36,609 bases of DNA from an uncultured Clostridia bacterium (GTDB lineage: Bacteria; Bacillota; Clostridia; Lachnospirales; Bianqueaceae), in assembly GCA_937892735.1 (NCBI GenBank), contig CALBGL010000045.1, forward strand, positions 1 to 36,609, in the 5' to 3' direction. Within the stretch, counting starts at the first letter, position 1, and the number at the start of each line of letters is the position of its first letter. This document shows positions 8,660 to 16,657 of this stretch, in pieces. The notes beneath the pieces are model-generated. The model was given only the letters and a program-made list of their open reading frames with translations, did not search any database and was not told where the DNA came from. The position numbers were made by a program, and so were the translations under genes.

Positions 8660-8685
8660 CAAATCATGAGGGGGGTATTCATTGA

Positions 8686-8708
8686 TGCCGAAATTCCGCT
8701 TTTCGGCA
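8686..8708. repeat. Inverted repeat in the trailer of the HAD gene
   Basis: TGCCGAAA (8686-8693) and TTTCGGCA (8701-8708) form a perfect 8-bp stem with a 7-nt loop between the HAD stop codon and the terminator. No T run follows on the minus strand, so it is more likely a transcript-stabilising hairpin or protein site than a terminator. Confidence 0.45.
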
Positions 8709-8732
8709 CACTCCTATATTTCCCCTAATTTT

Positions 8733-9560
8733 CTATAATATACCCTGATTCTGTACAAAATGAAAAATATCCGCAATAGCTCCTTGGTTATTATCCAGCT
8801 TGGACACATAATCCGCCGCATCTCTTAACATATAAATTCCATTGGAGGGAGCTGCTCCTAGATATGCGTTTTGAACCATCTCTTTATCATTTTCATTATC
8901 CCCAATACATAAGATCTCATTTTTTTGTATAGATAAGAAAGAGGCCAATTTTAGAACCGCATTCCATTTTCCCGCGTCCTTATGCACAAATTCCAACAAA
9001 TAATCCGAAGAACGAAACATCTGTACATCTTGCGGAATTTGATTCTCGATTTGTTTCTGTACCCAGATTAATTGATCCAATTCCCCCAGATTGTTATACA
9101 ACATTTTATACATAGGAATATGTATATATGAATCTAAAGATGGAACACATGTACATTGACTTCCAGAGAGTCTTTCGTATCGCCGCGTACACGGAAGATA
9201 ACGTTCTATCAGAAACTGATCTCCCACATAGAGATGAGGATTTACATACTCCCTATATTCTCGCCCTATACGAACTAATGTAGAAGCCGCTCCATTCGGT
9301 AAATAACAGACGCTCCATGGTTCTTTTCGATCTCCTTCATAGATACAGGCTCCATTCGAAGCGATCCAGTATTCTCCCGAATAGTTCAAATCAAGTTCTT
9401 TCACATATCGATCCATGCTTTTTTTAGAACGTCCTGAACATAATACAATTCGTACTCCCTTTTTTCTCGCTTCATCAATAGCTTGCCGATTTACCGCAGG
9501 AATTTTCTTTTCATCATCTAATAATGTCCCATCTAAATCCATGGCAATCAGTCTGATCAT
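8733..9560 (-). CDS. Cof-type HAD-superfamily sugar-phosphate phosphatase
   Basis: The 275-aa protein carries the HAD motifs in order: DLDGTLLDD near the N-terminus (nucleophile Asp8 and acid Asp10), the Ser of VLCSGRS, Lys in the KWNAVLKLA region, and the metal-binding motif CIGDNENDKEMV. The large C2B cap typical of Cof/YidA-like enzymes fills the middle (about residues 80-195). These enzymes dephosphorylate sugar phosphates or flavin/pyridoxal cofactors; the substrate is not predictable. It starts 3 bp after the DUF4446 stop codon, whose end carries GAGGAA as its binding site. This makes it the last gene of the parAB operon, possibly a passenger rather than a segregation factor. Confidence 0.82.
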   Translation of the reverse strand: MIRLIAMDLDGTLLDDEKKIPAVNRQAIDEARKKGVRIVLCSGRSKKSMDRYVKELDLNYSGEYWIASNGACIYEGDRKEPWSVCYLPNGAASTLVRIGREYREYVNPHLYVGDQFLIERYLPCTRRYERLSGSQCTCVPSLDSYIHIPMYKMLYNNLGELDQLIWVQKQIENQIPQDVQMFRSSDYLLEFVHKDAGKWNAVLKLASFLSIQKNEILCIGDNENDKEMVQNAYLGAAPSNGIYMLRDAADYVSKLDNNQGAIADIFHFVQNQGIL

Positions 9561-9563
9561 GTT

Positions 9564-10061
9564 TTATTCCTCATTTACCAGTTCATCCAGAACCTTTTGT
9601 TCCTCTGGCGCCAAACGATTCTGACTTTTTCCGTTTTCGATAATGCGCGTATATAAACAACTCGTTCCCTCTCGACTATAGATATTGTGTAACAGATATC
9701 CATTATTTTTGGTGTCCAATAATACCCATATAAACGAAAGTTCTCCGCCTAAGCCTTCAAACGCGTCGTAACGCACCATCTTTGTCTTATAAAGCGCTGC
9801 CCCGATTCGTTTCTCTACGCTTCTGGTGACATACGTCGATAACTGCTTATACTCCTCTTCCATCTTAGATACAGATTCGATACACTCCTGAATAATCCCC
9901 TCTAAAGATCCCGCCTTACGTCCTTTCGTAAGCGCCTTATACTTTTTCATCAGAAGCTGCTGTTTTTGCATAATGGAAGACATCATCATGATTCCCACAA
10001 TCAGAAGAATCAGAATCAAAATCATAAATATCGCGATATTATCCAGAAAAAACTGATTCAT
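9564..10061 (-). CDS. DUF4446 membrane protein linked to parB
   Basis: The protein has 165 aa: one N-terminal transmembrane helix (about residues 8-30), a short coiled region with basic and glutamine-rich residues, and a cytoplasmic domain (GIIQECIESVSKMEEEYK, FEGLGGELSFIWVLLD, NGYLLHNIYSREG). I recognise this as DUF4446, a family commonly found directly after parB in Clostridia; its function is unknown. The ATG at 10061 is preferred to the GTG just before it because GGGGGAGG is 7 bp upstream. The conserved position next to parB suggests a role at the membrane in chromosome segregation or sporulation, but that is inference. Confidence 0.75.
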   Translation of the reverse strand: MNQFFLDNIAIFMILILILLIVGIMMMSSIMQKQQLLMKKYKALTKGRKAGSLEGIIQECIESVSKMEEEYKQLSTYVTRSVEKRIGAALYKTKMVRYDAFEGLGGELSFIWVLLDTKNNGYLLHNIYSREGTSCLYTRIIENGKSQNRLAPEEQKVLDELVNEE

Positions 10062-10075
10062 CACAAATCCTCCCC

Positions 10076-10981
10076 CTATTTCCGCACTTCCAGGAAGTTT
10101 AGAATACGATCCAATTCCTCTTCCGAATGGTACTCGATCTCAATTTTCCCCTTCTTAGCGCCTTTCTTAATGTTCACTTGGGTTCCCAACAGTTCCTTCA
10201 TTCGTTCTTCTGCCATTCTCGTTGCCAAATCTTTCGCTGTTTCCTTTTTCTCACTTTTTTTCTTAGCTTTCATCGGTTTTTTCTCAGCTAGAATCTGTTC
10301 CAACTCTCTTACAGTTAACTTCTCACCTATAATACGAACCGCTAACCGAGCCTGTTCGGCCGGATCCTCTAATCCCAGCAAGACCTTTGCATGTCCCATA
10401 CTAATCATACCTTCGCTAATACTCTTTTGTACGGCCTCCGGAAGATTTTGCAATCGCAGAGAATTAGCAATCGCGGAACGACTCTTTCCCAATTTCTCCG
10501 CCACCTGTTCCTGTGTCATTGAAAACTCTGTCAGAAGTTTTTGATAGGCCATGCTTTCTTCCATGGGATTCAGATTCTGTCTTTGTAAATTTTCAATCAG
10601 GGAAACTGCCATAGAATCCTGAGGAGTAAATTCTTTTACGATCACAGGAATCTCTGTCAAACCTGCTAATCTGGCCGCTCTCCATCTTCGTTCCCCTGCA
10701 ATAATCTTATAGTAATCCTTTTCCTTCTGCACCAATAAAGGTTGAAGAACACCATACTGACGAATTGAATCGGAAAGCTCCTGTAGTTTTTCAGGATCAA
10801 AATTTTTTCTGGGCTGTTCTCGATCCGGCTCAACAGTATAAATATCTACCGTCTGTACCACTTCCTTACTCTCTTCAGAAGATGGATTCTCCGATACAGG
10901 CATGTATTCCTCCTGAGGTTCCATCACTTCATCAGAACTAAATAATGCATCCAGTCCTTTTCCTAGTCCTCTCTTTTTCAT
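10076..10981 (-). CDS. parB: Chromosome-partitioning protein ParB (Spo0J)
   Basis: The 301-aa protein starts with the characteristic MKKRGLGKGLDALF, then an acidic linker, the CTPase/N-engagement domain (QPRKNF, GVLQPLLV, GERRWRAARLAG, ENLQRQNLNPMEE), an HTH parS-binding domain (TQEQVAEKLGKSRSAIANSLRL, ISMGHAKVLLG), a basic KKPMKAKKKSEKK linker and a C-terminal dimerisation domain. The start at 10981 has GGAGATAG upstream; longer readings of the frame lack the family N-terminus. It loads on parS, slides as a CTP-dependent clamp and recruits SMC. It follows soj by 16 bp, and two perfect parS sites are just upstream of soj. Confidence 0.95.
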   Translation of the reverse strand: MKKRGLGKGLDALFSSDEVMEPQEEYMPVSENPSSEESKEVVQTVDIYTVEPDREQPRKNFDPEKLQELSDSIRQYGVLQPLLVQKEKDYYKIIAGERRWRAARLAGLTEIPVIVKEFTPQDSMAVSLIENLQRQNLNPMEESMAYQKLLTEFSMTQEQVAEKLGKSRSAIANSLRLQNLPEAVQKSISEGMISMGHAKVLLGLEDPAEQARLAVRIIGEKLTVRELEQILAEKKPMKAKKKSEKKETAKDLATRMAEERMKELLGTQVNIKKGAKKGKIEIEYHSEEELDRILNFLEVRK

Positions 10982-10997
10982 TTTGCCCCTATCTCCT

Positions 10998-11756
10998 TTA
11001 CTGCATTCCGAGCATTTCTGCCGCGAGACGCCTGTAGCTTTCTGCGCCCTTCGAGCTGCTATCGTAATAAATGATTGGTTCTCCATGACTGGGAGCCTCC
11101 CCTAAGCGCACGTTGCGCGGAATCATCGTACTATAAGTCTTATCCGGAAGATACTTTCGAACTTCCTGTACAACCTCATTGCACAAATTGGTTCGATTAT
11201 CATACATGGTAAATACAATGCCTTCAATCTCAATCTGTGGATTTAACCTTCTTTTTACCAAATTGATCGTATTTAGAAGCTGACTTAAACCCTCTAACGC
11301 GTAAAATTCGCATTGAATCGGAACCAAAACTGAATTTGCGCTGCAAAAAGCATTTACTGTTAGCATATTCAATGATGGAGGACAATCAATCCAAATAAAA
11401 TCATATAGATCCTGTACCTGATCTAACTGTTTTCTCAAAAGAAACTCTCTTTTCTCGATTCCGATCAGTTCTACTTCGGCGCCAGATAAGTCAATATTCG
11501 CAGGAATTAGATCCACCTTAAAATCCGTATGTGAAATACAAGAACGGATGCTGTTTTCTTCGAGAAGCAGATCATAACTCGTATGCTCCGCACTATCCTT
11601 ATCAATACCAAAACCACTGGTTGTATTTCCTTGCGGATCAAAATCAATCACCAAAACCTTTTGACCCCTCTCCGCTAAACATGCTGCTAGGTTGATTGTT
11701 GTTGTCGTCTTTCCCACGCCGCCCTTTTGATTTGCTACTGCAATTACCTTGCCCAT
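10998..11756 (-). CDS. soj: Chromosome-partitioning ATPase ParA (Soj)
   Basis: The 252-aa protein has the deviant Walker A motif KGGVGKTTT (residues 11-19), switch motifs DFDPQGN and DCPPSLN, and later FYALEGLSQL, typical of short chromosomal ParA/Soj proteins without an N-terminal HTH. ATP-dependent dimers bind DNA nonspecifically, and ParB stimulates hydrolysis; in sporulating relatives Soj also controls DnaA. The start is MGKVIAVANQ at 11756, with AAGGAG upstream. Readings from 11831 would only translate the parS sites and are rejected. It is the first gene of soj-parB-DUF4446-HAD. Confidence 0.95.
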   Translation of the reverse strand: MGKVIAVANQKGGVGKTTTTINLAACLAERGQKVLVIDFDPQGNTTSGFGIDKDSAEHTSYDLLLEENSIRSCISHTDFKVDLIPANIDLSGAEVELIGIEKREFLLRKQLDQVQDLYDFIWIDCPPSLNMLTVNAFCSANSVLVPIQCEFYALEGLSQLLNTINLVKRRLNPQIEIEGIVFTMYDNRTNLCNEVVQEVRKYLPDKTYSTMIPRNVRLGEAPSHGEPIIYYDSSSKGAESYRRLAAEMLGMQ

Positions 11757-11773
11757 TGTATACTCCTTTTCAA

Positions 11774-11789
11774 TGTTCCACGTGGAACA
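11774..11789. promoter_or_regulatory. parS site 1
   Basis: The palindrome TGTTCCACGTGGAACA fits the conserved parS consensus TGTTNCACGTGNAACA in every fixed position. It lies 17 bp upstream of soj and inside the 3' end of the diacylglycerol kinase reading frame. Confidence 0.95.
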
Positions 11790-11810
11790 TCTCAATTTGT
11801 TTTTTTTCAT

Positions 11811-11826
11811 TGTTCCACGTGGAACA
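11811..11826. promoter_or_regulatory. parS site 2
   Basis: This is a second, identical 16-bp parS palindrome, 37 bp from the first measured start to start, also within the diacylglycerol kinase 3' end. I saw no further CACGTG-centred parS in the window. Confidence 0.95.
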
Positions 11827-12719
11827 CTCATGATTTGTTATGATCTGTAGCGCTTTTCTATGCAACCGAAAGTGCAGCGGCATTCTCGGTCCACATTCTC
11901 CATCCACATAGCTATTCTGCATTCGATCTGGTATTTGAGAAGACGTAATACAAAACTCATCTCCTCGAATCCTCAATACATACTTTGGATTTTTCGGAAC
12001 CCTTTGGATGGATCTCAGCAATAATCTTTGATTGACAAATCTCTTACTATTCTTGATTCCAACAAATTCTAAAGTATCGGATTGTGGCGAATCCACTTGA
12101 AACGATCGACTTTGAATATTTGCTCCTTCTCCATTAAGTATGAGGAACATCCTCATACGTCTGTTCTCCTGTCTGTATCTTTAATGGAAATGATTCTAAT
12201 TTATGGAGTTGTGCCACACCTGTTATATAATAAGCAATCTTACCAAATGTGTTTTTGATATCTTGATTTGTTGCCTGGAATATATTGACCATGTTTCCAA
12301 ATCCGCATCGATTCAGAAAAAAAGTCCCGTTGACTTCTCCCACGTTCATTGTCTCAATATGCATACGAAGGAGTACGTCAATGCACTGGCTATAATCCTC
12401 TGGCATTCCCAGGTACCGCGCCACATCATTAGAAGTTCCCGCGGGAATCACCCCTAAGGGAACACGGGTCGGACTCTTCATTAAGGCTTGCAGTACCTCG
12501 TTGATCGTCCCATCTCCTCCCGCTGTGATAATCAGGCCCAGTTCCTCCATATTAGTTCTTTGAATACACGCCGCCATATCTCCTACAACCTGACTGCGAA
12601 AGATCCGTATCGTGGATCCCATATTTCCAAATACATTCAGAAAACGCTCCAGTTCAAAGCGGAAAAATGTATCTCCTGCCCTTGGATTATACAGAAGCAA
12701 AATATCCTTATTCATCTTG

Positions 12720-14423
12720 TCACATCTTTTCGGGGGCTTGTACACCAATCAGAGAAAGACTCGTTTTTAATACGGTTGTCACCATCTTTGTCATAGCCAG
12801 ACGAGCGCTTCTCAATGTCTCCTGTTCTGCGCTCAGAATCGGATTCTCATGATAGAACTTATTAAAACTGGAAGCCAGCGCAACCGTAAACCGTGTGATG
12901 ATATACGGCTCATATCTTTCTGCCGCCTCATACACTTTTTTAGGAAACTCCTCGATGATCTTCAGAAGATCCTGTGCATAAGCATCTGTCAAATACTCGC
13001 CCTTCATATCTTCCGGTCGGAATGTCTGATAATCTGCCTTTCTTAAAATACTGGATGCTCTGGCAAATGTATACTGTACATAAGGTCCCGTCTCTCCATC
13101 AAAGTTCAATACTTTATTCCAGGAGAAGGTCACGTCTTTGATTCGATTGTTAAAAAGATCATTGAACACGACAGCGCCCACACCTACCTGTTTAGCAACC
13201 TCATCGAGGTTCTCCAGATCTGGATTCTTTTCCCGCATGATCTCCTTTGTCTTGGCAATGGCCTCATCCAACAGATCCTGTAAAAATACAACCTGTCCTT
13301 CTCTCGTTGACATCTTACCGCTTTCCAGACTCACCAGTCCATAAGGCACATGCACCAGATCCTTGCTCCATTCATAGCCCATTTTCTCCAACACTTTAAA
13401 GAACTGCGCAAAATGAAGCCCCTGATCGAACGCGGTCACATAAATACATTTATAAAAATCATAGGTTTTCTTCCTATAGATCGCAGCTGCCAAATCCCGC
13501 GTAGTGTACAAAGAACTTCCATCCTTTTTCAACACCAGACAAGGCGGCATATCTGCGTCCGACATATCCACGATCATGGCTCCGTCGCTTTCCTGCAGCA
13601 GCTTCTTTTCTTTAAGTTCTTCTATTACGGCATCCACCTTATCCATATAGAAGCTCTCACCCTTATACGAATCAAACTGTACATCCAAAAGATCGTAGAC
13701 CTTAGCCACCTCCTTCAGACTGATATCTACAAACCAACGCCAGATCGATAGAATCTCCTCATCCCCATGCTCCATCGCTGTGAACGCCGCTCTCGCCTCG
13801 TCATCCAGTTCGGGATTCTCCTTTGCTTCTTTATGGAAACGAACATACAGATCTAAAAGTCCCTGGATCCCCTGCTTTTCTACAAGTTCCTTATTTCCCC
13901 ACTTACGATATGCAACGGCTAATTTTCCAAACTGGGTTCCCCAGTCTCCTAAATAATTGATGCGCACTGTATTGTATCCCAGATATCGATACAGCTTATG
14001 AATCGAATTACCAATAGCGGTTGTCCGCAAATGCCCGATATGGAAGGGCTTCGCAATATTGATCGAAGAATAGTCCAGAACGATCGTTTTTCCCTCGCCC
14101 TCCTTCGAAGAACCAAACTGTTCCTGGGAAGCGAACGCATCCCGTACTAGCTCCACAATTTTTACCTTATTGACAAAAACATTGACATAAGGACCTACTG
14201 CTTCGACCTGCTCAAACAAATCCTCTTCCTTGAGATGCGCTGCCACATCCTGCGCAATCAAAGCCGGTGCCTTACGAAACTGCTTAGCCAATCGAAAACA
14301 GGGAAAAGCATAATCCCCCATTTTTTTATCCGGCGGAATCTCCAGCATCTCTTCGATGACAGACGCTTCCAATTCTGAAACCGCCCTCTGTATACTCTCT
14401 ACAACACATTCCTGAATCGTCAT
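12720..14423 (-). CDS. argS: Arginyl-tRNA synthetase
   Basis: The 567-aa class I synthetase has the Arg-specific N-terminal domain, the HIGH motif in AKPFHIGHLR (128-131), a KMSKS-like KMSTREG (in LESGKMSTREGQVVF), and the C-terminal anticodon-binding domain ending NPILSAEQETLRSARLAM. It attaches arginine to tRNA-Arg. The ATG follows AAAGGAAGATAG, and a TAGACA-17-TATAAT promoter lies upstream. No T-box leader fits in the short space before it. It appears to be cotranscribed with the downstream diacylglycerol kinase gene (4-bp gap). Confidence 0.95.
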   Translation of the reverse strand: MTIQECVVESIQRAVSELEASVIEEMLEIPPDKKMGDYAFPCFRLAKQFRKAPALIAQDVAAHLKEEDLFEQVEAVGPYVNVFVNKVKIVELVRDAFASQEQFGSSKEGEGKTIVLDYSSINIAKPFHIGHLRTTAIGNSIHKLYRYLGYNTVRINYLGDWGTQFGKLAVAYRKWGNKELVEKQGIQGLLDLYVRFHKEAKENPELDDEARAAFTAMEHGDEEILSIWRWFVDISLKEVAKVYDLLDVQFDSYKGESFYMDKVDAVIEELKEKKLLQESDGAMIVDMSDADMPPCLVLKKDGSSLYTTRDLAAAIYRKKTYDFYKCIYVTAFDQGLHFAQFFKVLEKMGYEWSKDLVHVPYGLVSLESGKMSTREGQVVFLQDLLDEAIAKTKEIMREKNPDLENLDEVAKQVGVGAVVFNDLFNNRIKDVTFSWNKVLNFDGETGPYVQYTFARASSILRKADYQTFRPEDMKGEYLTDAYAQDLLKIIEEFPKKVYEAAERYEPYIITRFTVALASSFNKFYHENPILSAEQETLRSARLAMTKMVTTVLKTSLSLIGVQAPEKM

Positions 14424-14457
14424 TCTATCTTCCTTTCTTCTTTCCTTGATTGATTTT

Positions 14458-14486
14458 ATTATACCGATTTCCCCTGCATTTGTCTA
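14458..14486 (-). promoter_or_regulatory. Promoter of argS
   Basis: TAGACA (14481-14486) and a perfect TATAAT (14458-14463) are 17 bp apart on the minus strand, about 35 bp before the argS start. Confidence 0.75.
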
Positions 14487-14515
14487 GGCACAGATGGAAA
14501 TCTATTCAACTATTT

Positions 14516-14950
14516 TCAATGAATCAGATCAGCCCGCATCTGGAAATGAGGAATGCCTGTCGGTTCTTCCACCCTGTCTCCTTTGATGAAACCAAGCCTC
14601 TCATAAAATCCCACGGCCTGTTCTTGGGCATCCAAAACCGCTGTAAGCGCTCCCTCCTGAAACGCCTTTTCCATCATGATTCGTACCAGGAAATCTCCGA
14701 ATTTCTGCCCTCTTTTATTCTTTTTCACGCAGATTCTTCCCATTGCCACCGTCTTATGATCTATCCATCGCATTCTTCCTGTTGCAACAGGCATGTCCTC
14801 TTCATATACCACCAAGTGCATATAGACTCCATCATCTCCCGTGAATTCGAGTTTCTCCGATATTCCCTGCTCCTCTACGAACACTTCTCTACGAAGAGCA
14901 AAACTATCCGAGAGATCTTCATTTCCGTTCCTCCACTTTCCACATACCAT
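14516..14950 (-). CDS. GNAT-family N-acetyltransferase (ElaA/YjcF-like)
   Basis: The 144-aa protein covers a whole GNAT fold: LRREVFVEEQGI at the start (typical of ElaA/YjcF-like members), VATGRMRW on the central strand, the acetyl-CoA loop in VKKNKRGQKFGDFLV (an RGxxxG-like version), and a closing GFYERLGFIKGDRVEEPTGIPHFQM. The substrate is unknown. The start at 14950 is chosen over in-frame codons at 14974 and 15001 because the promoter -10 element overlaps 14973-14978 and AAGGAG at 14960-14965 sits 9 bp before 14950. The gene is thus transcribed alone, with a very short leader. Confidence 0.82.
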   Translation of the reverse strand: MVCGKWRNGNEDLSDSFALRREVFVEEQGISEKLEFTGDDGVYMHLVVYEEDMPVATGRMRWIDHKTVAMGRICVKKNKRGQKFGDFLVRIMMEKAFQEGALTAVLDAQEQAVGFYERLGFIKGDRVEEPTGIPHFQMRADLIH

Positions 14951-14972
14951 ATCCTTCATCTCCTTCGATTTC

Positions 14973-15001
14973 ATTATATCAAATTCTACTGCGGATGACA
15001 A
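14973..15001 (-). promoter_or_regulatory. Promoter of the GNAT gene
   Basis: TTGTCA (14996-15001) and TATAAT (14973-14978) are 17 bp apart. Transcription would begin near 14966, almost at the ribosome binding site. The -35 box abuts and slightly overlaps the noc terminator stem. Confidence 0.7.
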
Positions 15002-15032
15002 GAAAGGAGCTGTCTGAAACAGCTCCTTTCTT
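15000..15032 (-). terminator. Terminator after noc
   Basis: A perfect 14-bp stem (15000-15013 with 15019-15032) with a 5-nt loop starts 3 bp after the noc stop codon. The T-rich 3' arm ends TTTCTTG on the minus strand. Confidence 0.8.
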
Positions 15033-15034
15033 AC

Positions 15035-15859
15035 TCAACGCATTGGAATCCGAATCCGTACTTCATAATAATCCTCTCGTTTTTCCTCTTCCATATCGAC
15101 TACCATACCCGAAGTCTTCATCATATCCACCGCTTTTTTCACAGTATTCGTAAACAGGCGTAAATCCTTAAAATAACCTCTCATATTTGTCTTTCGTTCA
15201 TTCCTTTTTCGGGTCTGCGGCAACGGAATCTCGCTTCCCCCCATCCCCTCTTCTACTAATCGTTCGCTCTGCGCCACATTGAGCCCATCGCTGACGATCT
15301 TACGCAAATATTGCCAGCGTTCCGGTTCTGAAATCCGAAGCAGCAGTCTGGCATGCCGTTCCGTCAAATGCTGTTCTATGAGAACCTGGCGGATCTCCGG
15401 TGACAGTTTCAGGAGTCTCAGCTTATTCGCCACAGCGGACTGACTCTTGCCTACAATCTTCGCGATCTCTTCTTGTGTAAGCCCATGATCTTCCATCAGA
15501 TTTCGGTATCCATCCGCCTCTTCAAAATAATTCAGATCCTGTCTTTGAATATTCTCTACTAATGCGATCAACGCGCTTTCCTGATCGTTCTGTTCAAAAA
15601 CGATCGCGGGAATGGTCGTATATCCAGCCATTTTCGAAGCTCTAAGCCGTCGTTCTCCCGCAATCAACTCATAATACGATCCCATTCTTCGAACACTGAT
15701 CGGCTGCATCACCCCATGCTGTTTAATCGAATCTGCCAGTTCCTGCATGGCCAACGCATCAAACACGCGACGGGGTTGATACGGATTGGGTAGGACCTGG
15801 TTCGCGTCAATGACTCTCACCTGCATCCTGCCATATGTCTTTTCATCAAATTGCTTCAT
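15035..15859 (-). CDS. noc: ParB-family nucleoid occlusion-like protein
   Basis: The 274-aa protein is a ParB paralogue: LPNPYQPRRVFD, GVMQPISVR, the CTP-binding GERRLRASKMAG, ENIQRQDLNYFEE, then the HTH TQEEIAKIVGKSQSAVANKLRLL with ERHARLLLRI. The N-terminus is a short basic and amphipathic segment (MKQFDEKTYGRMQV), which could serve as the membrane-targeting helix of Noc proteins. Position directly after rsmG is the classical place of noc. The ATG follows GGAGGGAG. Distinguishing Noc from a second ParB depends on the DNA-recognition residues; the location favours Noc, and no NBS-like site (the Noc-binding sequence) is evident in the window. Confidence 0.82.
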   Translation of the reverse strand: MKQFDEKTYGRMQVRVIDANQVLPNPYQPRRVFDALAMQELADSIKQHGVMQPISVRRMGSYYELIAGERRLRASKMAGYTTIPAIVFEQNDQESALIALVENIQRQDLNYFEEADGYRNLMEDHGLTQEEIAKIVGKSQSAVANKLRLLKLSPEIRQVLIEQHLTERHARLLLRISEPERWQYLRKIVSDGLNVAQSERLVEEGMGGSEIPLPQTRKRNERKTNMRGYFKDLRLFTNTVKKAVDMMKTSGMVVDMEEEKREDYYEVRIRIPMR

Positions 15860-15880
15860 TTTGCTCCCTCCTATCAATTC

Positions 15881-15899
15881 GGTTCTCTACAGGAGAACC
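15881..15899. repeat. Inverted repeat in the noc leader
   Basis: GGTTCTC (15881-15887) and GAGAACC (15893-15899) form a 7-bp stem with a 5-nt loop, between rsmG and the noc ribosome binding site. No T run follows on the minus strand. It may be an operator or a leader hairpin. Confidence 0.4.
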
Positions 15900-15922
15900 T
15901 ATGTAAGGGAGAAGTCTTTCGA

Positions 15923-16657
15923 CTACAGAGGAAATTTCTTGATCTTAGCCTGTTTTCTGGGATATACCGCCGGCGTAGGTTTCACTTTACGGATGCATCC
16001 GATCTGGTGCTCCCATCCTTCTTCTTTAAGCGATACTTTATACACGTTTTCCACCTCACAACCCAACAGACGTAAGGATCTGGAAGAATCTTCCAGTTCT
16101 TGGGAAAGTCCGGGTCCTTTATAAGCGAGAAATATACCGCCTTCTTTCAGCAAAGGTATACAATATTCCAACAGGATCGGAAGAGGCGCCACCGCTCTGG
16201 ATACGACAGCATTCCATTTTCCCCTATACAGCTCTTTCTGTCCCGCTTCTTCCGCGCGCTCATGCTCGATCGAAACACCCGATATTCTCAAATCTTGACA
16301 GACTTCCTGCAGAAAAGTTAATCGCTTCTGCAGCGCATCCATCAGAATCACGGGACGTTCCGGCTCCATAATCTTAAGAACCAGACCCGGAAATCCTGCG
16401 CCTGTTCCCACATCTCCCAAAAGACCATCTGGAAGAAAAAGTAATCCAGACATACTATCCAGAAAATGCTTGCTCAGTATATCTCCCGGATCGGTCAATG
16501 CTGTTAGATTCATCTTCTCGTTCCATTCCAGCAGAAGCTCCATATACCGATAGAGCTTCTCTCCCTGTTCTCTCGTGACCTCAATCTGTCCCTTTTTTCC
16601 CTGAATTTCAAGATTCTGCGCCTTCTCCTGCAATGTTTTGATCCATTCTTCTCTCAT
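15923..16657 (-). CDS. rsmG: 16S rRNA (guanine-527-N7)-methyltransferase
   Basis: The 244-aa Rossmann-type methyltransferase has the family motifs NEKMNLTAL, KHFLDSM, the SAM-binding loop GDVGTGAGFPGLVLKI and later SRAVAPLPILLEYC. It methylates G527 of 16S rRNA; loss typically gives low-level streptomycin resistance. The start overlaps the mnmG stop by 4 bp (ATGA), a sign of translational coupling. The last about 15 residues are basic (RKQAKIKKF). Confidence 0.95.
   Translation of the reverse strand: MREEWIKTLQEKAQNLEIQGKKGQIEVTREQGEKLYRYMELLLEWNEKMNLTALTDPGDILSKHFLDSMSGLLFLPDGLLGDVGTGAGFPGLVLKIMEPERPVILMDALQKRLTFLQEVCQDLRISGVSIEHERAEEAGQKELYRGKWNAVVSRAVAPLPILLEYCIPLLKEGGIFLAYKGPGLSQELEDSSRSLRLLGCEVENVYKVSLKEEGWEHQIGCIRKVKPTPAVYPRKQAKIKKFPL

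Larger units (their letters stand above)
11770..12715 (-). pseudogene. dagK: Diacylglycerol kinase (YegS/DgkB family) split by a frameshift
   Basis: The N-terminal part (12134-12715, 193 codons) has the catalytic glycine loop AGGDGTINEV and PAGTSNDVARYLG of lipid kinases. It stops at TAA after YEDVPHT. The C-terminal part continues in the next frame from about 12156 (FLILNGEGANIQ to HRKALQIIT) and matches the family's beta-sandwich domain, including SYVDGECGP. The two halves join cleanly if one base is skipped or two are added near 12140-12150, giving about 314 residues, the normal length. The gene begins 4 bp after argS. The last codons translate the two parS sites (CSTWNN, FHVEH). It may be a true mutation, a sequencing error or, less likely, programmed recoding. 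Confidence 0.75.

Noticed and set aside
9966..10544. Plus-strand 192-codon frame opposite parB and DUF4446
   Set aside because: It is antisense to well-supported genes, with Ser/Phe/Arg-rich composition typical of a shadow frame.
11757..11831. N-terminal extension of Soj from an ATG at 11831
   Set aside because: The added residues are only a translation of the parS sites; MGKVIAVANQ at 11756 has its own ribosome binding site and matches the family start.
12134..12156. Programmed frameshift in dagK
   Set aside because: No slippery heptamer, stimulatory hairpin or internal Shine-Dalgarno element is evident; mutation or sequencing error is simpler.
14424..14515. T-box riboswitch upstream of argS
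   Set aside because: The space is under 95 bp, contains a simple promoter, and has no specifier or antiterminator structure.
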